Of a DNA stretch of 9,339 nucleotides, positions 1 through 5,322 are shown in pieces. Both the position numbers and the translations under genes were made by a program. The DNA comes from an uncultured Eubacterium sp. Lineage in GTDB: Bacteria > Bacillota > Clostridia > Peptostreptococcales > Anaerovoracaceae. The number at the start of each line of letters is the position of its first letter. Position 1 is the first letter of the stretch. The DNA is taken from contig URXI01000159.1 in assembly GCA_900551775.1 (NCBI GenBank), positions 1-9,339 on the forward strand, read 5' to 3'. Below the pieces are notes generated by a model that had not been told where the DNA came from, ran no database searches, and saw only the letters and a list, made by a program, of their open reading frames with translations.

Positions 1-46
1 CCACTGCAATTAAAGGGATGCGCCGATTCGTCCACATAGCGTACCG

Positions 47-58
47 GGACTTTTTTTG
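47..58 (+). repeat. Left terminal inverted repeat of the IS
   Basis: GGACTTTTTTTG is the exact reverse complement of 1958-1969. It lies just beyond the transposase stop codon. A short GTCC at 30-33 could pair with GGAC at 47-50 ahead of the seven T residues, giving a very weak inward-reading terminator shape. Confidence 0.65.
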
Positions 59-69
59 CTTAATTAAAA

Positions 70-1881
70 TTAATATCGAAGTAATTTTTTCATTTCCCGG
101 CGTGTACGGTGCCTTTGTTCAAATTCTTTTCCAAAAGCAGTGCCGCATGCCTTGATGACTTCATCGTAATAGACAAATTTGTACGTATTTGTATCCATGG
201 GAAAGCAGCAGTATTTCTTTAATGAATTTATGATCTGCCCGACAGGATATTTGTTATCCAGCTTTGCCTGGAGCAGCCTGATTAATACTAACGATGCAAA
301 ACAGGTTGTAAAGTGTGCATCGATATGGTCGTTTGTATTCACAAACACAGGCCTTGAACGAAAATCTGTTTTTGATATTTTAAAGGTCTCTTCAATACGT
401 GCAAGGCCCTTGTACACCTTCCGCATCTCTGCGTCTGACATGTCCAGCTCGCTTGTCACTATGGAATAGTATCCGTCATACTTCTTTTCTTCCTCAATTT
501 TCGCTGTGTCCAGTGAAAGGGTCTTCCCTTCAACGATTTCCCCGGTGTTCCTGTTAAAGGTCAGGTTGGCTACGTATGAAGCAGACCCGGCGGAGGTTAT
601 CCTGTCATACTTTTTCGGGTTCTCAATCAAGTCCTTTGCACGTTCGACCATCATTTCCCGCTGCAGGCGCTGCCTCTTTGCATATTTTTCCGAGTAATAC
701 ACCATCTGCTTCTGGTCAACGGAAACCGTTTTCTTTGAAGGCTTCCTGCTGCCGGGCTTTGTTACATTGACATGCAGGGTTTTGGGATAGATTCTGGATT
801 TATGCGTGAAGGTGATTTCATCACCTTTTTCATCACATACAGTATCAGACTGATACCCGCCTGTTAATATCCAGTGCTTGAATTCCTCGTCCGCACCCCG
901 GACGGACTGGCCGTAAACATATCCGTCGCGCAGGTTGTTCACGCCTTTATTGCTGCCGTTCAGATAGTAAATATTGTCTGATGTATTAAGGCCCCTGTCT
1001 GCTACAAAAATGATACGCGTGTCAGAAAACCGGTCTTTGACACAGCTGATAATCGGGCGCATGTGGACCTTCTCTGATTCGTTCCCGGGAAAGAGATCAA
1101 ATGCCAGCGGAATGCCGCTGCGGTCCATCAATAACCCCATTTCAACTATGGGATCAGGGCGGCGGTTCTTTTCCGGGCCGCGCTTGCGGTATTTAGCGGG
1201 GACAGGGTTCCCGTCCGTGTCAACAGGTTCCCTGTTGTCGTCTAACAGGTCAATATCAGGGGCACTGATGTCAAAATAGTAGTTTGTACAGTCAAAGTAT
1301 GTTACGGAAAGGTCACGCTGGCAGAGCTTGTCTGAGCGTTCGTAAATCCATTTCTGCAGGGCACCGCTGTTTTCGCAGATGATGTCTAATGCGTGGTACA
1401 CATCATCGAGTGAAAAGCCGTCAAAGCCTTCAAAAAACTGATGCCGCTGCTCGTATGTCTTTTTCTTTGATGCGGGATAAAGGATGCGTGAAAAGACAAG
1501 CAGCCGGAAGATCCGGTCAGTGCTGAACTGTACGGAAAGGTTCCGTGTTTTCCAGTTCCAGAACTTGTCTATCTCAAGCTGTTTATACAGCTCTTTTAAT
1601 ACTCCGTATCCTGCATTGCGCAGGTCATCGGTTGAAGTATCCATTTTTTCATTAGGATTATACGTCTGGATGCCTTCCTGCTGATGCTTCTTTTCTTCTG
1701 TCATTTCCATCGCCCTTTTTGTAAAGAAGGCGACCGGATCATCATATTCCTTTTTTAAATCTTCCAGATAGCCCAGGCTCTTAATTGTACGGGATCTGCT
1801 CTGCCTGCTGTTACTGTCGTAATAATTCTCAAGGATGGTCAGATAGATGCCTTTAGGGCGCTTTATTTTGCGTAGATACAT
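70..1881 (-). CDS. IS1634-family DDE transposase (IS4 superfamily), 603 aa
   Basis: This enzyme cuts and rejoins the ends of its own insertion sequence. The fold is the IS4-type RNase H DDE domain. Candidate catalytic residues are D197 in TYFDCTNYYF, D295 in IFVADRGLNT and E497 in ARIEETFKISK, the last inside the Y-(2)-R-(3)-E-(6)-K-like signature; RPVFV and DHIDAHF (510-524) follow as in the family. The N-terminal ~60 residues (KGIYLTILENYYD...RTIKSLGYLEDL) are typical of IS1634-like proteins. I chose ATG at 1881 because GAGGAGG (complement of 1890-1896) lies at good spacing; an open frame continues to 1980, but it would run into the terminal repeat and has no comparable site. Length is normal and no frameshift or internal stop is seen, so the protein may be active. 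The gene reads away from the transporter genes. Confidence 0.93.
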   Translation of the reverse strand: MYLRKIKRPKGIYLTILENYYDSNSRQSRSRTIKSLGYLEDLKKEYDDPVAFFTKRAMEMTEEKKHQQEGIQTYNPNEKMDTSTDDLRNAGYGVLKELYKQLEIDKFWNWKTRNLSVQFSTDRIFRLLVFSRILYPASKKKTYEQRHQFFEGFDGFSLDDVYHALDIICENSGALQKWIYERSDKLCQRDLSVTYFDCTNYYFDISAPDIDLLDDNREPVDTDGNPVPAKYRKRGPEKNRRPDPIVEMGLLMDRSGIPLAFDLFPGNESEKVHMRPIISCVKDRFSDTRIIFVADRGLNTSDNIYYLNGSNKGVNNLRDGYVYGQSVRGADEEFKHWILTGGYQSDTVCDEKGDEITFTHKSRIYPKTLHVNVTKPGSRKPSKKTVSVDQKQMVYYSEKYAKRQRLQREMMVERAKDLIENPKKYDRITSAGSASYVANLTFNRNTGEIVEGKTLSLDTAKIEEEKKYDGYYSIVTSELDMSDAEMRKVYKGLARIEETFKISKTDFRSRPVFVNTNDHIDAHFTTCFASLVLIRLLQAKLDNKYPVGQIINSLKKYCCFPMDTNTYKFVYYDEVIKACGTAFGKEFEQRHRTRREMKKLLRY

Positions 1882-1906
1882 AGCGAATACCTCCTCGTAT
1901 GGATAT

Positions 1907-1915
1907 ATTATATCA
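1907..1915 (-). promoter_or_regulatory. Candidate transposase promoter (extended -10)
   Basis: On the minus strand TGATATAAT gives a TGn-extended, perfect -10 hexamer (TATAAT at 1912-1907). Transcription would start near 1900, leaving a leader of only about 20 bases before the ATG at 1881. No good -35 is seen at 16-18 bases; TTGTCA at 1960-1955 is too far from this -10. Weak or leaderless-like expression would suit a transposase. Confidence 0.45.
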
Positions 1916-1957
1916 TATTTCTCCATATTTCGCCATATAAAATATATAAATTGTTGA

Positions 1958-1969
1958 CAAAAAAAGTCC
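1958..1969 (-). repeat. Right terminal inverted repeat of the IS
   Basis: CAAAAAAAGTCC is the exact complement of the left repeat at 47-58. On the minus strand it reads GGACTTTTTTTG, and its seven T residues form the tail of the terminator-like hairpin at 1967-1992. Confidence 0.65.
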
Positions 1970-1992
1970 AGCAGCCTCAAGGGTTTGCTGGA
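1959..1992 (-). terminator. Terminator-like hairpin at the right IS edge, reading into the IS
   Basis: On the minus strand TCCAGCA (1992-1986) pairs with TGCTGGA (1973-1967) around a 12-base loop, and C plus seven T residues follow (1966-1959). This has the form of a Rho-independent terminator. It would stop outside transcription entering the element toward the transposase. No minus-strand gene lies upstream of it within the window, so protection of the element is the likely role. That role is inference; the hairpin is seen. Confidence 0.6.
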
Positions 1993-2235
1993 TTAATTAT
2001 ATGTATTCACTTCAAAACTCAGGGGCGGAACCCCTTCCCCTTTTGATATAAAAATCACAACCTGGTCATAAATTGTTCACGGACAACAAGTTATTGTGCA
2101 TTTTTAATAATTATCTGACAATTTTGTATTTTGAATGTATACATGTTGACACTTCTCCATGGAAAGGATTATAATGTTAATGAAATAAATTATTATTTTT
2201 GATGCATTTATTTAATCTTATTAGGAGGTAGTTCA
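1982..2235. other. Intergenic region between the IS and the first transporter gene
   Basis: This AT-rich stretch has no credible reading frame. It holds a short AGGGG-CCCCT hairpin (2021-2035, loop CGGAA) followed by a T/C-rich run, which is at best a weak plus-strand terminator for transcripts leaving the IS. After it come a 10-bp palindrome (2135-2144), a consensus promoter (2146-2175) and the ribosome-binding leader. The rest shows nothing I can assign. Confidence 0.6.
2135..2175 (+). promoter_or_regulatory. Consensus promoter of the first NSS gene with adjoining palindrome
   Basis: TTGACA (2146-2151) and TATAAT (2170-2175) both match the vegetative sigma consensus exactly, with an 18-base spacer. 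Transcription should start near 2182, leaving a leader of about 54 bases. One base upstream of the -35 lies the perfect palindrome ATGTATACAT (2135-2144), a possible operator. A near copy, ATGTATCCAT, abuts the -35 of the second transporter gene. Confidence 0.8.
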
Positions 2236-2243
2236 ATGGAACA
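2221..2243 (+). repeat. Shared 23-base ribosome-binding leader, copy 1
   Basis: The 23 bases carrying AGGAGG, the spacer, the ATG and the next two codons are identical to 3850-3872 in front of the second transporter gene. The identity includes the non-coding spacer GTAGTTCA, so it extends beyond what protein similarity requires. Confidence 0.9.
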
Positions 2244-3654
2244 GAACAAAGGCAAATTTAACAGTACCTTTGGATTCCTGATGGCATCCATCGGATCAGC
2301 TGTTGGCCTAGGTAACTTATGGGGTTTCCCATACAAGATGGGCGCAAGCGGCGGCTTCGCATTCTTACTTATCTATCTTATTTTAGCAGTCTTTGTCGGA
2401 TATCCACTCATTCTGGGTGAGATCACTTTAGGTCGTAAGACCGGAAAAGCTGCAATCGAAGCATACAGAGATTGTGATAAGCGATTCACAATCAACGGTT
2501 GGTTCGAAACAATTGTACCATTCTTCTTGATTTGCTTCTACTGCACGATGGGCGGCTATGTAATCAAATACATGATCGCTAATCTGGGCGATATCTTCGG
2601 CGCAGGCTGGGGTACCGGCCGTGTCGACGCAAACGCATTCTTCGGCGGATTTATCAGCAGCGGCATGCCTGCAATCTTATTTGGTGTACTCTTCCTGGTT
2701 CTGACCGTGCTCATCGTTATCGGCGGCGTATCAGGCGGTATCGAGAAGTTCTCCAAGATCGCTATGCCGGCACTGTTCATCATGCTGGTCATCGTTGTCA
2801 TCAGAAGCTGTACCCTTCCGGGCGCAGGTGCTGGTCTCGAATTCATGTTCAAGCCAAACTTCGAGGTATTCAAAGGTCTCGGCTGGCTGAAAGTTTTAGG
2901 CGCAGCAGGAAGCCAGATGTTCTTCTCGTTATCTTTAGCTTCAGGATGTCTGATTGCTTACGGTTCCTACCTGGGCAAAGATTCCAACTTAGAGCAGAAT
3001 GCAGTCATCATCCCTGTCGCTGATACAGCAGTAGCTATCTTAGCCGGTATGGCAATCATGCCTGCAGTATTCGCTTACGGCATTGAACCGGGCGGCGGCC
3101 CTGGACTGCTCTTCGTATCCTTACAGGCAGTATTTGACAACATGGGTACCTCTGGTCCGATCTTCGGATTCATCTTCTATGCACTGGTATTCTTCGCTGC
3201 ACTTTCATCCTCCATCGGCATGATGGAAGGCGGTATCTCCGCTATGATGGATGCCCAGCAGAAGAAGGGCAAGAAGGTCAATAGAACCATGCTGACTCTG
3301 ATCATGGGCTTTGTCGCTCTGGTCGGTTCCACCATCGTATCTGCAGACGGCTTAGGCTCCACTGGCATGTGGAACCCGCTCCTTGCAACGTTAGGACCTG
3401 AATCCGGCAAGGTTTGGCTGGACGTATTTGACCTCTTCGCAGAAGGCTTGCTGATGCCACTAGGCGGATTGCTGATGGCAATCATGTTCGGCTGGACCAG
3501 ACGTAATTATCTGGCGGACGAAATTGAGCTCAGCGGTAAGTTCAAGAGCAAGGGATTTGTTGATATCTGCTTCAGATATGTAGGACCACTTTTCATGGCC
3601 TTTATCTTCATCGTACAGCTCGACTCGTTCTTCGACTTTACTAAATTATTCTAA
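2236..3654 (+). CDS. Sodium-dependent transporter, NSS/SLC6 family (first copy), 472 aa
   Basis: An inner-membrane symporter that probably uses the sodium gradient to take up an amino acid; the substrate cannot be read from sequence. The first helix carries the family signature GSAVGLGNLWGFPYKMG (20-36), whose numbering coincides with LeuT, so A22, V23 and N27 sit at LeuT sodium-ligand positions. Helix 6 has QMFFSLSL (227-234). Helix 8 has ALSSSIGMME (322-331), with S324/S325 at the LeuT Na2 positions T354/S355. I count about 11 hydrophobic segments, the last at ~446-463, as in the bacterial Tyt1/MhsT-type proteins rather than 12 as in LeuT. Oddly, residue 30 is Gly where most family members have the gate Arg (or Lys). 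AGGAGG at 2223-2228 fixes the ATG at 2236. The gene has its own promoter and terminator, so it is probably monocistronic. It is a clear paralogue of the next gene. Confidence 0.93.
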   Translation: MEQNKGKFNSTFGFLMASIGSAVGLGNLWGFPYKMGASGGFAFLLIYLILAVFVGYPLILGEITLGRKTGKAAIEAYRDCDKRFTINGWFETIVPFFLICFYCTMGGYVIKYMIANLGDIFGAGWGTGRVDANAFFGGFISSGMPAILFGVLFLVLTVLIVIGGVSGGIEKFSKIAMPALFIMLVIVVIRSCTLPGAGAGLEFMFKPNFEVFKGLGWLKVLGAAGSQMFFSLSLASGCLIAYGSYLGKDSNLEQNAVIIPVADTAVAILAGMAIMPAVFAYGIEPGGGPGLLFVSLQAVFDNMGTSGPIFGFIFYALVFFAALSSSIGMMEGGISAMMDAQQKKGKKVNRTMLTLIMGFVALVGSTIVSADGLGSTGMWNPLLATLGPESGKVWLDVFDLFAEGLLMPLGGLLMAIMFGWTRRNYLADEIELSGKFKSKGFVDICFRYVGPLFMAFIFIVQLDSFFDFTKLF

Positions 3655-3674
3655 ACACATAAGAAAAACGCATG

Positions 3675-3708
3675 AACCGGGATTCATAGAATCCCGGTTT
3701 TGTTTTTT
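3675..3708 (+). terminator. Rho-independent terminator of the first NSS gene
   Basis: AACCGGGATTC (3675-3685) pairs perfectly over 11 bp with GAATCCCGGTT (3689-3699) around a 3-base ATA loop. A T-rich tail, TTTGTTTTTT, follows. It lies about 20 bases after the stop codon and should separate the two transporter transcripts. Confidence 0.93.
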
Positions 3709-3738
3709 CTCAACAGTCTTCTATCGATAATAATGAGT

Positions 3739-3760
3739 ATTTTGTTTTTGCAAACAAAAT
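3739..3760. promoter_or_regulatory. 22-base inverted repeat upstream of the second NSS promoter (candidate operator)
   Basis: ATTTTGTTT (3739-3747) and AAACAAAAT (3752-3760) are perfect 9-base inverted arms around TTGC. The element ends 23 bases before the -35 hexamer, a place typical of an activator or wrapping repressor site. I see no counterpart before the first transporter gene. The arms are AT-rich, so chance or a weak hairpin remains possible. Confidence 0.4.
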
Positions 3761-3774
3761 TGAATCGCAAATTT

Positions 3775-3812
3775 ATGTATCCATTGACAATTTTTTTCTT
3801 TGTATGTATAAT
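3775..3812 (+). promoter_or_regulatory. Consensus promoter of the second NSS gene with ATGTATCCAT box
   Basis: TTGACA (3784-3789) and TATAAT (3807-3812) are exact consensus hexamers with the ideal 17-base spacer. The predicted start is near 3819, giving a leader of about 46 bases. ATGTATCCAT (3775-3784) overlaps the first T of the -35 and resembles the palindrome ATGTATACAT at the first gene's promoter. Confidence 0.83.
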
Positions 3813-3849
3813 GATACTTACGAAATTATAATTGATTTGATATTTGATT

Positions 3850-3872
3850 TTAGGAGGTAGTTCAATGGAACA
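3850..3872 (+). repeat. Shared 23-base ribosome-binding leader, copy 2
   Basis: Identical to 2221-2243, covering AGGAGG, the spacer, the ATG at 3865 and the next codons. It supports ATG 3865 as the true start rather than the in-frame TTG at 3844, which would place the ribosome-binding site inside the coding sequence. Confidence 0.9.
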
Positions 3873-5265
3873 CAATAAGAAAGGCCAATGGGGCAGCAGC
3901 TTCGGCTTTCTGATGGCCGCAGTCGGCTCGGCTGTAGGCCTTGGTAACCTTTGGGGGTTCCCTTACAAAATGGGAATCAACGGCGGATTCGCATTCTTGC
4001 TGATTTATGTCATACTGGTAATCCTCGTAGGCGTCATCATCTGTCTGGCTGAATTATCACTGGGACGTAAGTCCGGCAAAGGCGTCGTCGGCGCTTATGA
4101 ATCCATCGACAAGAAATTCGGCTTTGTCGGTTGGTTCGGATGGATTTCACCGTTATTGATTTTGGGATTCTACACTATGCTGGGCGGCTATTGTATCAAA
4201 TATGCCATCGCCAACCTGGGAGACTTGTTCCACGCAGGCTGGGGCATAGGAGATGCAGATAGCGGCGAATTCTTCGCCAACTTTTATGGTGACCAGCTGC
4301 AGACAGTCGTCTTCACTTTGATCTTTGTCCTGCTTACGGTCCTCATCGTAAAGGGCGGCGTCTCGGAAGGTATCGAAAGATTTTCCACCATCGCCATGCC
4401 AGCTTTATTCATATTATTAGTTATCGTCATCGCCAGAAGTGTGACATTGGATGGTGCAAGCGAAGGTCTGGCATTCATGTTCAAGCCAAACTTCGAGGTC
4501 TTCAAGGGCGCAGGCTGGATCAACGTCCTCGCTTCTGCAGGCGGACAGATGTTCTTCTCCTTATCGCTTGGTATGGGTATCACCGTTACTTACGGCTCTT
4601 ATATGAAGAAGAGTGAAAATCTGGAACAGAATGCACTCTTGATTCCTGCTGCAGATACCATCATCGCCATCATGGCAGGACTTGCCATCATGCCGGCAGT
4701 ATTTGCTTCCGGCCTCGATCCAGGACAAGGCCCCGGATTGTTGTTCGTAACTCTGCAGACCGTATTCCAAGCTATGGGAGCCGCCGGTCCGATCTTCGGA
4801 TTCCTGCTCTACTTCCTGGTATTCATCGCAGCGATTACGTCCTCCATTGCACTGCTGGAAGCTGTAGGCTCCGTAGTCATGGACAAGCGGATTGCAAAAG
4901 GCAAGAAGCCGAACAGAAATCTGGTTACTTGGGGCATGGGCGCAATCATCGCCATCGAAGCTTCTTTGATCTCCCTCGATGGCCTGGGTTCCAACGGATT
5001 TCCGCAGTTCCTGGGACAGAGCACTTGGCTGGATTCCTTCGACCTGATTTCCGAAGGTGTGCTGATGCCGCTGGGCGCACTGCTCATGGCCATCATCTTC
5101 GGCTGGATTCGTCCGGGATATACTGACGACGAGATTGGGCTCGCCAGAACCTTCAAGATGAAGAAATACTTCCATTTCTGCATCAAGTGGATCGTACCGC
5201 CGGCCATGGTCTTAGTCCTTGCCGGACAGATCGACTCCTTCTTCAAAATGGGATGGTTCTCATAA
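3865..5265 (+). CDS. Sodium-dependent transporter, NSS/SLC6 family (second copy), 466 aa
   Basis: Paralogue of the preceding gene and probably also a sodium-coupled amino-acid importer in the inner membrane. The helix 1 signature GSAVGLGNLWGFPYKMG (21-37) is identical in the two proteins, including Gly in place of the usual gate Arg. Helix 6 reads QMFFSLSLGMG (228-238) and helix 8 AITSSIALLE (323-332), where T325/S326 match the LeuT Na2 ligands better than the Ser-Ser of the first copy. About 11 hydrophobic segments are seen. By eye roughly 60 % of residues agree with the first copy (not computed). Differences cluster in the extracellular parts around 130-150 and 375-390 and in helix 8, so substrate range may differ. 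ATG 3865 follows AGGAGG at 3852-3857; a TTG 21 bases upstream is in frame but unlikely. Its own promoter allows separate control. It ends 57 bases from the convergent nifJ stop codon. Confidence 0.93.
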   Translation: MEHNKKGQWGSSFGFLMAAVGSAVGLGNLWGFPYKMGINGGFAFLLIYVILVILVGVIICLAELSLGRKSGKGVVGAYESIDKKFGFVGWFGWISPLLILGFYTMLGGYCIKYAIANLGDLFHAGWGIGDADSGEFFANFYGDQLQTVVFTLIFVLLTVLIVKGGVSEGIERFSTIAMPALFILLVIVIARSVTLDGASEGLAFMFKPNFEVFKGAGWINVLASAGGQMFFSLSLGMGITVTYGSYMKKSENLEQNALLIPAADTIIAIMAGLAIMPAVFASGLDPGQGPGLLFVTLQTVFQAMGAAGPIFGFLLYFLVFIAAITSSIALLEAVGSVVMDKRIAKGKKPNRNLVTWGMGAIIAIEASLISLDGLGSNGFPQFLGQSTWLDSFDLISEGVLMPLGALLMAIIFGWIRPGYTDDEIGLARTFKMKKYFHFCIKWIVPPAMVLVLAGQIDSFFKMGWFS

Positions 5266-5285
5266 GAACAAACAAAAACAAATGC

Positions 5286-5310
5286 AGCCGGCCCCAAAGG
5301 GCCGGCTTTT
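5286..5310. terminator. Bidirectional terminator between the second NSS gene and nifJ
   Basis: AGCCGGCCC (5286-5294) pairs with GGGCCGGCT (5299-5307) around a CAAA loop, a perfect 9-bp GC-rich stem. On the plus strand TTTT follows, 20 bases after the transporter stop. On the minus strand the stem is followed by GCATTTGTTTTTG, so the same hairpin can end nifJ transcripts, whose stop codon lies 13 bases before the stem on that strand. Confidence 0.88.
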
Positions 5311-5322
5311 GATTGGAAAGAA

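Larger units (their letters stand above)
47..1969 (-). mobile_element. IS1634-type insertion sequence, apparently complete
   Basis: The element carries one transposase gene filling nearly all of its length. A perfect 12-bp inverted repeat, GGACTTTTTTTG at 47-58 and its complement at 1958-1969, brackets that gene, leaving only about 11 bases between the left repeat and the stop codon. The span of about 1.92 kb suits an IS1634-family element with a 600-residue transposase. Similarity falls off on both sides of the 12-bp core, so the exact ends are uncertain by a few bases to perhaps 25 bases; the right hairpin at 1967-1992 may belong to the element. I could not find a convincing target duplication: the five bases outside the cores are TACCG and AGCAG. 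The family assignment comes from the transposase sequence; the boundaries are inference. Confidence 0.72.

Noticed and set aside
1882..1980. N-terminal extension of the transposase (33 more codons)
   Set aside because: It would include the AGGAGG site and terminal repeat in the coding sequence; the family-like protein starts at MYLRKIK with a strong ribosome-binding site in front.
2021..2040. Strong terminator between the IS and the first transporter gene
   Set aside because: The AGGGG/CCCCT stem is only 5 bp and a C-rich stretch precedes the short T run, so I mention it only as a weak possibility.
1993..2235. Riboswitch or other structured RNA in the long region before the first transporter
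   Set aside because: The consensus promoter at 2146-2175 leaves a leader of only about 54 AT-rich bases, with no stable stem or terminator/antiterminator pair.
3844..3864. TTG start seven codons upstream for the second transporter
   Set aside because: The added residues are encoded by the ribosome-binding site itself, and the paralogue starts at the equivalent ATG.
3684..3875. 63-codon minus-strand frame between the two transporter genes
   Set aside because: It overlaps the terminator, promoter and leader of the transporters, and its product is low-complexity AT-driven sequence.
4561..5175. 204-codon minus-strand open frame opposite the second transporter gene
   Set aside because: It lies antisense inside a clear NSS gene, lacks a ribosome-binding site, and its composition (rich in Gln, Arg and His) is what a mirrored membrane-protein gene gives.
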